64,000 nt of DNA, taken from assembly GCA_964389755.1 (NCBI GenBank), contig CAYMEW010000003.1:62001-126000 (forward strand), given 5' to 3'. A program made the translations under genes and the position numbers. A model generated the notes under the pieces. The model saw nothing but the letters and a program-made list of their open reading frames with translations, was not told the origin of the DNA and did not search any database. This DNA comes from JBBSUQ01 sp964389755 (GTDB lineage Bacteria; Bacteroidota; Bacteroidia; Flavobacteriales_D; Crocinitomicaceae). Numbering within the stretch: position 1 is the first letter of the stretch; each line of letters opens with the position of its first letter. Positions 50,899 to 59,489 of the stretch are shown here, in pieces.

Positions 50899-51969
50899 AT
50901 GTTTTTAAAAGGCCTGAAAGTCATCGATGCATCCACCGTACTGGCGGGTCCGTCGGTGGCTTCTTTTTTTGCAGAACTGGGCGCGGATGTGCTTAAAGTT
51001 GAGAATCCTGCAAATCCGGATGTTACGCGAAGCTGGAAACTTCCTGTTGAAGATCCGAAGACTCCGGTATCGGCTTACTTCGCATCCGTCAATTACAAAA
51101 AAAGGTATCGTTCGGTCGATCTGAAGTCAGGTGAAGGACACGCTGCTTTTTGCGCATTGGTCCGTGAAGCCGATATGCTGATCACAAACTTTAAGTACGG
51201 CGATGCTTCGCGTCTGAAACTGGAAGATGCGGACCTTTTCGCCATAAATCCGCAACTCATTATTGGTAAGATTAACGGTTTCGGAACGGATAGTCAGCGC
51301 GTTGCTTACGACCTTATTTTACAGGCTGAGGCAGGCTATATGTCGATGAACGGAATGCCGGAGAGCGGTCCTGTGAAAATGCCTGTCGCCCTGATCGATG
51401 TGCTTGCCGCACATCAGCTTAAAGAAGCACTTTTACTGGCCTTGATTCGCAAAGAGCGGGAAGGACAACAATTCCGCGGAGTCAGCGTCAGTGTATCGCT
51501 TTTCGAAGCTGCGCTCACGGCACTTGTTAACCAGGCATCGAATTACCTGATGACCGGGTCCGTGCCTAAACGCCTGGGGAGCCTGCACCCGAATATTGCT
51601 CCGTACGGTGAATTGTTCCAAACGAATGATGACGCAGAAATCACCTTTGCGATCGGCAGTGATCTGCATTTCGAACGACTTTGTAAAATTCTCGGCTTAC
51701 CACAGTTGCTCTCGGATGAACGCTTTATGCATAATCAGCAACGTGTACAAAACCGGCGGGAATTGCGTGAATGCCTGGAAAAAACAATTCGGGACTGGAA
51801 TTCCGAAGATCTGTTGGAAAAGCTGGTAGCGCAGAACGTTCCTGCGGGAAAGATCCGTTCACTGGATGAAGTCTTTTCAAATCCTGCGGCCTCCCGACTG
51901 GTTATCTCCGAAGAAATTGACGGACAGGAGACCCGCCGCGTTTCACAAATTGCTTTTCGATGGGAATAG
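50899..51969 (+). CDS. CaiB/BaiF family CoA-transferase
   Basis: A 356-residue family III CoA-transferase, which moves CoA between carboxylic acids. Marks are GLKVIDASTVLAGPSVASFFAELGADVLKVENP at the N-terminus, ITNFKYGDASRLKL, and the catalytic Asp in VAYDLILQAEAGYMS (D138). The chain is somewhat shorter than typical members (about 390-430). The substrate cannot be read from the sequence; related enzymes act on carnitine, oxalate, succinate/mesaconate or alpha-methylacyl-CoA. Its end overlaps the GNAT gene by 10 nt, so the two are coupled. Confidence 0.88.
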   Translation: MFLKGLKVIDASTVLAGPSVASFFAELGADVLKVENPANPDVTRSWKLPVEDPKTPVSAYFASVNYKKRYRSVDLKSGEGHAAFCALVREADMLITNFKYGDASRLKLEDADLFAINPQLIIGKINGFGTDSQRVAYDLILQAEAGYMSMNGMPESGPVKMPVALIDVLAAHQLKEALLLALIRKEREGQQFRGVSVSVSLFEAALTALVNQASNYLMTGSVPKRLGSLHPNIAPYGELFQTNDDAEITFAIGSDLHFERLCKILGLPQLLSDERFMHNQQRVQNRRELRECLEKTIRDWNSEDLLEKLVAQNVPAGKIRSLDEVFSNPAASRLVISEEIDGQETRRVSQIAFRWE

Positions 51970-52394
51970 AGATCCGAAGTCCGCGCTCCGAAAGAGAATG
52001 GGATGACTATTATGCGCTGCGTTACGAAGTTCTGCGAAAACCACTGGATCAGCCGCCTGGCAGCGAACGCAACGAAGGCGATTCAAATGCGCACCATTTT
52101 GCGCTCTATCGGGACGGAAAACTAGTCGCTGTGGCCCGCCTGGATGAGGTCGATGCGCAGCATGCGCAGACACGTTTCGTAGCCGTTGATCCGACCCTTC
52201 AGCGCCAGGGTGTCGGGATGCTGATCATGGATGCCGTGGAAAATGCGGCGCGAACCGGAGGGAAACGAAAAATGATACTGCATGCACGCGATTACGCGGT
52301 GAATTTTTACCTCAAACGCGGGTATACGCTGATCGGCGAATCACACAAGCTATTCGGAGTGCTGCAGCACTACCTGATGGAAAAAGAATTGTAA
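51960..52394 (+). CDS. GNAT family N-acetyltransferase
   Basis: 144 residues with the GNAT acetyl-CoA motif A: FVAVDPTLQRQGVGMLIMDAVE (Q81-x-x-G-x-G), then the later strand ILHARDYAVNFYLKRGYTLIGE. The N-terminus (EREWDDYYALRYEVLRKPLDQP) is of the ElaA/acyl-homoserine-like GNAT subgroup. The acceptor is unknown. It overlaps the CoA-transferase gene, and its stop codon touches the left arm of the inverted-repeat element. Confidence 0.88.
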   Translation: MGIEIRSPRSEREWDDYYALRYEVLRKPLDQPPGSERNEGDSNAHHFALYRDGKLVAVARLDEVDAQHAQTRFVAVDPTLQRQGVGMLIMDAVENAARTGGKRKMILHARDYAVNFYLKRGYTLIGESHKLFGVLQHYLMEKEL

Positions 52395-52497
52395 TTAACG
52401 TGAATTCGGGATAAGAATTTTGTCAGAATTTTATAAAATTGGGTGGCTGTTAGGCGTCTTTATGAGACATAGCGAGCTATCCGGAATTCACGTTAAT
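52394..52497. repeat. 104-bp element with 20-bp terminal inverted repeats
   Basis: Left arm 52394-52413 (ATTAACGTGAATTCGGGATA) and right arm 52478-52497 are inverted copies with one mismatch (GGGATA against CGGATA). The interior holds a 14-bp palindrome, AATTTTATAAAATT, at 52427-52440 and no coding frame. The element fills exactly the gap from the GNAT stop to the stop of the convergent glycosyltransferase. It looks like a small MITE or insertion-sequence remnant, or a large intergenic hairpin; it lacks the T-run of a classical terminator. Confidence 0.65.
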
Positions 52498-53570
52498 CAG
52501 GAGAATAAGTCCAGGTAGCGCATGCGGTTGGCGTCCGTAGAATACCGTTCACGAACCGTTTGCTGTCCCGCTAAACCTGTTTTTTGCCTGAGTGCTTCAC
52601 TTTCCAGTAATGTTTTGATTACATCGTACCATTCGTCGGGTTCCCCGGCCAGGAAACCATTTGTTCCATGATCAATCAGTTCCAGGTTCATGCCAACGGG
52701 AGAAACGACCGAAGGAATTCCGAGTGCCATATATTGCAGTGCTTTGAAGGCACATTTTCCACGTGCCCACTCGGTATCCGGTAGCGGCATGAGCCCGATC
52801 GCAAAGGTTTTCATTTGTTCAATTTCAACAGCTTTGCTCCAGGGAATGAATTCCAGGAAATCCGCTTCGAATTCCGGCTTGCGATCAGAGATCACGCAGA
52901 GTTGAAAGGGATGCGTAAGTGCCAGTTTTTTGAGAACAGGAATAAGTGGCAGCAGGTATGCTACTGTGGAATGTGTTCCGGTCCAACCGATGACGGTTTT
53001 GTTTTTCGCATGATTGATTGTTCCTTGGTGCAGGTTCAGGTCAATTGTTGTCGGAACGACCCGGACATCCTGGGCATAGTTCAGAGCGTAGTCGGCTAAA
53101 AATGCATTTCCGCAACTGACGCGGTGGGCAAGCCGGCAGATGGTCCCTGTTTTACGGTGCCACTTCAGGCGGGAAACGAAAGCATTTCCCGCGGAGGTGT
53201 TTTGAAGCCAGATTGCATCGTCGAAATCATAAATGATTGGTTTGCGCAATACGCGTGCGATGAACCATTCGAAGACGGGCGGTCCCACCGGCGCAGCTTC
53301 GCGATGAATAAAGACGAGGTCTGCTTTCGAAAGTCTGAATAACAGTGCTGTTCGCCGTATGAAGCCGGCCAGAACGCCCGTTAATTTTGCTCCGATTTTT
53401 CCTCTTTTATAGAGGTCCTGCCAGGCTTTTTCGGACAGAAAGGCATGCGTTGAAAAACGAAAACCCTGTTCCCGGAGGAAGGGAAGATACTGCTCGAAAC
53501 GAAAGCGCTGCGATGCGGCCGTTCCCTGCGGATAAGGACAAAGAATAAAAACGTGTTTGGATTTAGTCAT
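52497..53570 (-). CDS. Glycosyltransferase, GT4 type
   Basis: 357 residues with a two-domain GT-B plan. The N-terminal part has FILCPYPQGTAASQRFRFEQYLPFL and PIIYDFDDAIWLQN. The C-terminal nucleotide-sugar part has VIGWTGTHSTVAYL, KCAFKALQYMALGIPSVVSPVGMN and GFLAGEPDEW. It adds a sugar to a lipid- or glycan-linked acceptor at the inner membrane face. The ATG at 53570 overlaps the end of the upstream epimerase gene by 8 nt; a GTG 12 nt upstream is possible. It is the last gene of the minus-strand glycan operon. Confidence 0.88.
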   Translation of the reverse strand: MTKSKHVFILCPYPQGTAASQRFRFEQYLPFLREQGFRFSTHAFLSEKAWQDLYKRGKIGAKLTGVLAGFIRRTALLFRLSKADLVFIHREAAPVGPPVFEWFIARVLRKPIIYDFDDAIWLQNTSAGNAFVSRLKWHRKTGTICRLAHRVSCGNAFLADYALNYAQDVRVVPTTIDLNLHQGTINHAKNKTVIGWTGTHSTVAYLLPLIPVLKKLALTHPFQLCVISDRKPEFEADFLEFIPWSKAVEIEQMKTFAIGLMPLPDTEWARGKCAFKALQYMALGIPSVVSPVGMNLELIDHGTNGFLAGEPDEWYDVIKTLLESEALRQKTGLAGQQTVRERYSTDANRMRYLDLFS

Positions 53571-54498
53571 TGCTTTTTCCACGAATGCTGTCGATCACTT
53601 TTCGGATTCCTTCTTCGAGTGGCATCAGGTCGCGGTTGAGCAATGTTTTCATTTTCGTGATGTCCGGTTGACGACGGGTCATATCACCATCCGGAAGTGG
53701 CGGAAGGTGAACGATCTTTGATTTGCTGCCTGTTTCACGAATGATCATTTCCGCCAGTTCGAGTATCGTTGTAATGCGATCGTTTCCGATGTTAAAGACA
53801 TCGTTTTTAAAACGCTCTTTATCCATGGCGTTCACGCAGGCCTGTACATTGTCATCGATGTAGCAGAACGTACGTGTTTGCTGCCCGTCACCGTAAACGG
53901 GGATGTCTTCGTTTCGTAGTGCGGCACGTATGAAGCGCGACATCACGAAGTCCGTACTTTGCTTGGGACCGTAAGTGTTAAAGAAGCGAAAAATGGTGTA
54001 ATCAAGGCCGTATTCCTGCTCATAAGACCGGAAATAGGATTCCCCGACATTTTTGACCACGGCGTAAGGCAAGCGGGAATTGAGCGGAGTGGTGTGTTCG
54101 TTTTGAGGCAGGTGCACCGGTTCTCCGTATACTTCGGAAGAAGACGAAAAGAAAACACGTTTCACACCGGTATTTTTGGACAGGTCGAGGATGTTTCGGA
54201 TTCCCTGGATGTCGTTCAGTACCATGACCGGGTTTGCAAGTGTTCGTTTCACCCCGACAACGGCTGCATAATGAAAGACATAATCAAAACCGGAAGAAGT
54301 CATGATCTGCGCGATCTCGCTGAAATTGTTGACATCACAGCGAATGAAACGACACTTTTTGTGCGTCGGGATATTCTTTTTGTAACCCGTCAGAAAATTA
54401 TCGACAAGCACAACAGATTGCACTTCTTCGCGGGCCAGCAGGTAGTCTGCCAGGCTGCTTGGAATGAAACCGGCTCCCCCTGTGATTAGTACTTTCAT
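53563..54498 (-). CDS. NAD-dependent sugar epimerase/dehydratase (extended SDR)
   Basis: 311 residues with the extended-SDR fold. The cofactor motif reads TGGAGFIPSSLA, with Pro13 where the third Gly of GxxGxxG is expected. Other marks are YVFHYAAVVGVKRT, SSSSEVYGEP, the catalytic YAVVKN (Tyr-x-x-x-Lys), RFFNTYGP and QTRTFCYIDDNV. It is closest in pattern to UDP-glucuronate decarboxylase/UDP-glucose epimerase-like enzymes. It probably makes a nucleotide sugar for the cluster. Its end overlaps the GT4 gene by 8 nt; galE lies 102 nt upstream. Confidence 0.88.
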   Translation of the reverse strand: MKVLITGGAGFIPSSLADYLLAREEVQSVVLVDNFLTGYKKNIPTHKKCRFIRCDVNNFSEIAQIMTSSGFDYVFHYAAVVGVKRTLANPVMVLNDIQGIRNILDLSKNTGVKRVFFSSSSEVYGEPVHLPQNEHTTPLNSRLPYAVVKNVGESYFRSYEQEYGLDYTIFRFFNTYGPKQSTDFVMSRFIRAALRNEDIPVYGDGQQTRTFCYIDDNVQACVNAMDKERFKNDVFNIGNDRITTILELAEMIIRETGSKSKIVHLPPLPDGDMTRRQPDITKMKTLLNRDLMPLEEGIRKVIDSIRGKSND

Positions 54499-54600
54499 AG
54501 TTTTCGTGTTATGGCTTTGCGAATATAGCCAAATTAATCATCAAACGGGGAGAAGGGCAGCGGGTTTGCCAGGCCTGTAAATTTTACTTTAAAATGAGAC

Positions 54601-55650
54601 TCATCGACGGATCCAGTCCTGCTTAACGATAAACTGTTGCCACTTCCAGGCCGAAATAAGCATGTCGTCCAAACTGTATTCTGTTTTCCAGCCCAGTTTT
54701 TCGAGGCTTTTTGCCGAATCCGAGTAAATGGCTTCCACATCTCCGGGACGCCTGCTTCCCACGGAATAGTTTAGTTCCATGCCGGTCGCTTTTTCAAATG
54801 CCCGGATGGCCTCGAGTACCGTAACACCGTTTCCGGTTCCCAGGTTAAAGACATCACGTGAAACGTCGTTTGACAAGGCATAGTGCAGGGCGTCGATGTG
54901 TGCCCGCGCGATATCCGAAACGTGCACATAATCCCGGATACAGGAGCCGTCGCGCGTTTGAAAGTCATCTCCGAAAACCTGCATCGATTCGCGAATCCCG
55001 ATGGCTGTTTGTGTAATTACCGGTACCAGACTGGTAGGAGCCTGTAGCGGAAGTTCCCCAATTAAACCACTTTGATGCGCCCCCACGGGGTTAAAATAGC
55101 GTAATGAAATGGCTTTGAAACCGGGGGTCGAATCAGTAAAATCGGCGAGTATATCCTCACCCATCTGCTTGGTACGTGCATAAGGCGATTCGGCGCGATT
55201 GAGCTTTGTTTTTTCATCCACGGGCAACTCGGAAATATTCCCGTAAACGGAGCAGGAGGAAGAAAAGATAAATGCCTGTACACCGTTTTCCCGGCAAACT
55301 TCCATGAGGTTTAGCTGAGAAACAAGGTTATTTCGATAGTATTTTTCAGGGTACTCAACCGATTCCGGCACAGACTTGAGCGCTGCAAAATGGATCACGG
55401 CATCAACAGGAGATTCGGCTTTGAAAATACGTTCCAACGCTTCGCGGTCACACAGATCTACCGGGTGATTGCGAACCTCTTTTCCCGAAATTTTTTCAAG
55501 TTGCGTAATGATCTGCGGATAAGAATTGGAGAAGTTATCTATTGAAACGACTTCATAAGGGGTATTGGCCAGCAATTCGGCAACGGTATGTGAACCGATG
55601 TATCCCGCGCCACCGGTCACGATTATTTTCCGGGTTTTGTTGTCGGACAT
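54601..55650 (-). CDS. galE: UDP-glucose 4-epimerase
   Basis: Interconverts UDP-glucose and UDP-galactose. The 349-residue protein has IIVTGGAGYIGSHTVAELL at the N-terminus, HFAALKSVPESVEYPEKYYRNN, SSSCSVYGN, catalytic SPYARTKQMGE, LRYFNPVGAHQSGLIGE, RDGSCIRDYVHVSDIARAH and the C-terminal RRPGDVEAIYSDS, all as in GalE. The start is set at 55650 (MSDNKT), since the frame is open 75 codons further up but that part overlaps the neighbouring gene and is not family sequence. Confidence 0.95.
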   Translation of the reverse strand: MSDNKTRKIIVTGGAGYIGSHTVAELLANTPYEVVSIDNFSNSYPQIITQLEKISGKEVRNHPVDLCDREALERIFKAESPVDAVIHFAALKSVPESVEYPEKYYRNNLVSQLNLMEVCRENGVQAFIFSSSCSVYGNISELPVDEKTKLNRAESPYARTKQMGEDILADFTDSTPGFKAISLRYFNPVGAHQSGLIGELPLQAPTSLVPVITQTAIGIRESMQVFGDDFQTRDGSCIRDYVHVSDIARAHIDALHYALSNDVSRDVFNLGTGNGVTVLEAIRAFEKATGMELNYSVGSRRPGDVEAIYSDSAKSLEKLGWKTEYSLDDMLISAWKWQQFIVKQDWIRR

Positions 55651-55699
55651 ATCTTTCTGAGCTTCGTGTGTTTCGACAAAGTTCCAGTTTTTTGCGATA

Positions 55700-56929
55700 T
55701 CAACCGTATATTTTGCGATATATTTCTTCCGCGATCGCAAAGTTACGCCGGGTTTTCGCGAGTGCACGAATGCGTTCCATACGTTCCTTGTCATTTTCCG
55801 ACAAAATTTCGTCGATTTCGCGAATGCTTTTTCGATACGATTCAACCGACAGATCGTTCCATACGCTTCCTGCACGGGCCTCTGCGATCAGTTCAGAGTC
55901 GTCTGAAATCCCGGCCGGAATTATCACGGGAAGCCCGAGTGCCCAGTATTCGCCATCTTTGATCGGTGTACAGTATTTTTTCGAAGGCACGGGTTTAACG
56001 GGGGTGATGGCGAAATCTCCCAGTCCCAGGTAATCGGCAACCTCTTCGTGGGGCACAAAGCGTAAGGTAAGCGCACTTTCGGGAAAACCGGATCGTTCCA
56101 AAAACGGAAGTAAAGAGTCGCGCGAACTGTTGGTGAGCAAGAGCACATGGAAGTCTTCCCCCCAATATGCGCGGGCTTCGCGGAAAAAATCAAATACTTC
56201 CTGGTCCAGGTAAATGCCCCCGAATTTTCCGGCATAGACGCACACCCGTTTGTTTTCGAGTCCGAGTTCGCGCAGTAGTTTTTCATTTTTGAGTTTTGCC
56301 GGATCGAAGAGCGAAAGATCCGTACAGGCCGGTTTTACGGAAAATTTCTGTTTCTCAAAGTTGTATTTAACACGGGCATATTCCTGCATGTTTCGTGTGG
56401 CCGCAATGACTTCCGAGGCGCGAAAGACTTGTTTTTTTTCAAGCCGGAACAGTAGTTTGAATGCAAAGCTATCCCTGTTCCAGGTACCGTTTTCCACCAT
56501 TGCTTCGGCATGTGGCTCGAAACTGTCCAGGATAAGTTTTTTTCCCGAAAATACTGCGAGCAGGTATCCGAGCGCACCGGCGGGCGTACACCAGCAATGT
56601 ATGTGACTGATCCGGCCAAACAGGCATTTAAAAAGCAGGCGACAGAAAGCCGAAAAATAGGTGAACGAACCGCGCAGACCGAAGGGACGGAAGTCGACCG
56701 AGCGGATGAAAATATTTTGTTCTTCGAGTTCGCGAATTTGTTTTTCCCAGTTTTTGCGGTTTAAGAAAAAAGACGCTTTCCAAAAGGTGAACAGGAATAT
56801 CTTCCGGTCGGCCGGTACGTATTTGCGCATGATTTGCACATAGGGCAGCGTATACGTCTGGATCAGTGCTTCATCGAAGCTCCAGGACGTGAGGATGAGG
56901 ATGTTTCGCTGCTTGTTACGCATTACCAT
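55700..56929 (-). CDS. Glycosyltransferase, GT-B fold
   Basis: 409 residues. The N-terminal part has NILILTSWSFDEALIQTYTLPYVQIM and HCWCTPAGALGYLLAVFSGKKLILDSFEPH, and the middle has SEVIAATRNMQEYARVKYNFEKQKFSV. The C-terminal donor part has VCVYAGKFGGIYLD, LTLRFVPHEEVADYLGLGDFAITP and GEYWALGLPVIIP. This resembles family 4 glycosyltransferases with an altered EX7E region. The ATG at 56923 (TAATG overlap with the upstream GT2 stop) or 56929 may be used. It is part of the minus-strand glycan operon. Confidence 0.85.
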   Translation of the reverse strand: MVMRNKQRNILILTSWSFDEALIQTYTLPYVQIMRKYVPADRKIFLFTFWKASFFLNRKNWEKQIRELEEQNIFIRSVDFRPFGLRGSFTYFSAFCRLLFKCLFGRISHIHCWCTPAGALGYLLAVFSGKKLILDSFEPHAEAMVENGTWNRDSFAFKLLFRLEKKQVFRASEVIAATRNMQEYARVKYNFEKQKFSVKPACTDLSLFDPAKLKNEKLLRELGLENKRVCVYAGKFGGIYLDQEVFDFFREARAYWGEDFHVLLLTNSSRDSLLPFLERSGFPESALTLRFVPHEEVADYLGLGDFAITPVKPVPSKKYCTPIKDGEYWALGLPVIIPAGISDDSELIAEARAGSVWNDLSVESYRKSIREIDEILSENDKERMERIRALAKTRRNFAIAEEIYRKIYG

Positions 56930-57660
56930 TTTTTCTTAAAGTCTCCGCGGGAAAAATATTTTTCAATGAAGCAATACATCAGGATGAAAAAATAACGACT
57001 GCCCATTTCACGGATTTTCAGCTTGGATTCACCGTGCTTACGATTTGTCCAGGAATTCGGTACAACTTTATAAGAGTATCCGCGAATAATTGCTTTCAAC
57101 GGAAGTTCGATCGTCAGGTTAAAATGAGGCGATAAAAAAGGTTTAACGCCGTCGATGGTATGGCGACGATACAATTTAAAAGCATTGGTCGTATCGTTGT
57201 ACCGAATGCGCATCACCATCCGAATGATCATATTTGCGATCCGGTTCATGCGTTTTTTTAAAAAAGGGTAATCGATCACCTTACCACCTTTGATAAACCG
57301 GCTTCCGAAAACCGCATCGTAGTTCCCTTCGATCATCGTCGTGTAGAAACGGATGAGGTCATATGGGGAATCCGAAAGATCGGCCATCATAATTGCCACG
57401 CAGTCTCCGGTATATCTTTCCAGGCCGTAGCGTACAGCGTAACCGAAACCGTTGGGACCGGTATTGGTTTCGAAACGTAACTGCGGATACACCCGACATA
57501 ATTCTTCAAGACGTTGTACTGTGTTGTCGCGAGAATTATCGTTAACCACAAAGATCTCATGCTCTATTTTAACCCTTTGAAGTGCCTCATCGATCCGTGC
57601 GATCGTTTCACCGATTGACTCTTCTTCGTTGTATGCAGGTATGACAATGCTTAGTTTCAT
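56923..57660 (-). CDS. Glycosyltransferase family 2, dolichol-phosphate mannosyltransferase-like
   Basis: 245 residues with the GT2 start KLSIVIPAYNEEESIGETIARID, VNDNSRDNT, a DLSD-type metal motif (MADLSDSPYDLIRFY) and GSRFIKGGKVIDYPFLKKRMNRIANM, typical of DPM1/polyprenyl-phosphate glycosyltransferases. It lacks the C-terminal membrane helices of the GtrB type. It would charge a polyprenyl phosphate with a sugar, which the GT-C-like membrane protein in the same operon could use. It overlaps the FkbM gene by 4 nt. Confidence 0.9.
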   Translation of the reverse strand: MKLSIVIPAYNEEESIGETIARIDEALQRVKIEHEIFVVNDNSRDNTVQRLEELCRVYPQLRFETNTGPNGFGYAVRYGLERYTGDCVAIMMADLSDSPYDLIRFYTTMIEGNYDAVFGSRFIKGGKVIDYPFLKKRMNRIANMIIRMVMRIRYNDTTNAFKLYRRHTIDGVKPFLSPHFNLTIELPLKAIIRGYSYKVVPNSWTNRKHGESKLKIREMGSRYFFILMYCFIEKYFSRGDFKKKW

Positions 57661-58385
57661 AGGGGCGTTTTGTTTTCGTAAATGACTTCATAAAAGTTAC
57701 CGAAACCATGTCGTATGCGAGCGGCCTCCTCAAAGCCGTATTCCATAAGAAAAGATGTGATCTTTATGGAATCCAGTCTGTTTTTATACATGTCGTCATT
57801 ATGACTTTCCAGTTGAATATAATGCACTTTAATATCCGTTTTTTTCTCAAACAAACCTTTGAGACAGCTGAGTTCGTGTCCCTCCACATCCAGTTTTAGG
57901 ATATCGATTTTTTGGACGGGATGAATTGCCAGGAAATCAGCCAATGACGTGACAGGAACCTGGTAAGCATCGCTGAAAATCGATTCTTTTTTAACTCCAA
58001 GGATACGCGCTTTTTTTTGTAGGTAGGAAGAATTAAGATTTAGTTGTTCAAACGTGGAAGTTTCATCGAGCACGCTTTCGTGGAAGGTCAATTCCCCTGA
58101 TTGCTCACTTACCCCCAACTGATAAAGTTCGATTCCGGAAATGGATGCGTATTTTTTTTGAAGTAATCCAAAAAGCTTTTTATTTGGTTCAAAAGCCAAA
58201 ATGCTTATGTGCGAATTAACCGACCTGAAAAAATCGATGGATTGTCCTTTGTTAGCCCCGACGTCAATCAGCAGTATGTCTTTCGCGTCTATTTTTTTTC
58301 TATAGAATTTGCGCAGTCGTGGATAGAAGAACAAAGCTTCATTCAGTGCGATCAGTTTTTGAACAAATTTGATTCGCCTGCTCAA
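57657..58385 (-). CDS. FkbM family methyltransferase
   Basis: 242 residues. The SAM site is ILLIDVGANKGQSIDFF (about 37-53), then ISILAFEPNKKLF with the acidic SAM ligand, and IDILKLDVEGHELSCLKGL, as in FkbM-type O-methyltransferases found in glycan clusters. It probably methylates a sugar hydroxyl. No ATG is available in this frame: the frame opens right after the stop of the upstream epimerase gene, and the only usual start is a TTG at 58385. An ATG in another frame at 58422 would join this frame if one A were added to the A5 run, so a sequence error is possible. Confidence 0.85.
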   Translation of the reverse strand: MSRRIKFVQKLIALNEALFFYPRLRKFYRKKIDAKDILLIDVGANKGQSIDFFRSVNSHISILAFEPNKKLFGLLQKKYASISGIELYQLGVSEQSGELTFHESVLDETSTFEQLNLNSSYLQKKARILGVKKESIFSDAYQVPVTSLADFLAIHPVQKIDILKLDVEGHELSCLKGLFEKKTDIKVHYIQLESHNDDMYKNRLDSIKITSFLMEYGFEEAARIRHGFGNFYEVIYENKTPL

Positions 58386-58424
58386 GATTTTTCCAGTATT
58401 TGAAGGATTAAAAGGCTGCTCATT

Positions 58425-59489
58425 TTAAAGTCGCTTTGTGAATGCTTCATGGATTTGAAGGAGGATATCGTGCACATTGTACTGTTGTTTCCAGTCAGGA
58501 TAATGATTTTTAAAACGCCCGGTATCGCTGATCCACCAAATATGATCTCCAATCCGGTTTGTTTCCGAGTATTCGTAATTCATTTCTTTTCCGCTTATCA
58601 GTTCGCAGAGTTCGATCGCTTCGGCCATTGAGCAGTTTGAAAACCGTCCGCCTCCGGCATTGTAAACTTCACCTTGTCTTGGATTTTGATGAAAGTGCCA
58701 GAACATGCTGACGAGATCACGACTGTGGATATTGTCGCGAACCTGTTTGCCTTTATAGCCGAAAACGGTATAGCGGTCACCTGTAATGGCGCATTTCATC
58801 AGGTAAGAAAGGAAACCGTGGAGCTGTGTTCCGGAATGGTTCGGCCCGGTGAGACATCCGCCGCGAAAGACAGCTGTATTGATGCCAAAGTATTTGCCAT
58901 ATTCCTGCACCAGCACGTCTGCGGCTACTTTTGAGGCACCGAAGAGCGAATGTTTGGTTTGGTCAATACTCATCTGTTCATCGATTCCCTCTTTGAAATA
59001 CGGATGCGACTCATCGATTTCCCACCGTTTGTCCATTTCAACCAGGGGTAGTCTGTTCGGTGTATCTCCGTATACTTTATTTGTGGATGTAAAAATGAAA
59101 GTGGCATCCGGACAATGATTCCGTGTCATTTCGAGCAGGTTCAGCGTTCCGTTCGCATTTACCGTAAAATCCATTTGCGGGTCGCGTGCAGCCCAGTCGT
59201 GACTCGGTTGCGCTGCCGCGTGAATAATTAGCCGGATACCCGATCCGTTTTCTGTAAAAATACGCTCCAGGGCCTCAACATCGCGAATATCCGTATTGAA
59301 GTGTTCGAAGTTGGGAAATTGCTCCTGCAATCGTTTGGTATTCCATTCCGTGGAAGCGTTTTCGCCAAAGAATCGCTCGCGCATATTATTATCGATACCG
59401 ATTATGCGATCGAATTTCCCGGCAAAAAAGGCAACCGACTCACTTCCGATCAGGCCCGAAGACCCTGTTATCAGGCAAATTTCATTCAT
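58425..59489 (-). CDS. CDP-paratose 2-epimerase-like extended SDR
   Basis: 354 residues. NAD motif ITGSSGLIGSESVAFF, a long early loop (NNMRERFFGENASTEWN) found in CDP-paratose/tyvelose epimerases, IIHAAAQPSHDWAARDP, FTSTNKVYGDTPNRLPL, the catalytic GASKVAADVLV region and FRGGCLTGPNHSGTQLHGFLSYL. It should change the configuration of a nucleotide-linked dideoxy or related sugar. It lies 4 nt within the gene for the large membrane protein, and a paralogue sits on the other side of that protein. Confidence 0.88.
   Translation of the reverse strand: MNEICLITGSSGLIGSESVAFFAGKFDRIIGIDNNMRERFFGENASTEWNTKRLQEQFPNFEHFNTDIRDVEALERIFTENGSGIRLIIHAAAQPSHDWAARDPQMDFTVNANGTLNLLEMTRNHCPDATFIFTSTNKVYGDTPNRLPLVEMDKRWEIDESHPYFKEGIDEQMSIDQTKHSLFGASKVAADVLVQEYGKYFGINTAVFRGGCLTGPNHSGTQLHGFLSYLMKCAITGDRYTVFGYKGKQVRDNIHSRDLVSMFWHFHQNPRQGEVYNAGGGRFSNCSMAEAIELCELISGKEMNYEYSETNRIGDHIWWISDTGRFKNHYPDWKQQYNVHDILLQIHEAFTKRL

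Noticed and set aside
55651..55875. N-terminal extension of galE by 75 codons
   Set aside because: It overlaps the neighbouring glycosyltransferase gene and is not epimerase sequence; MSDNKT at 55650 precedes the NAD motif at the normal distance.
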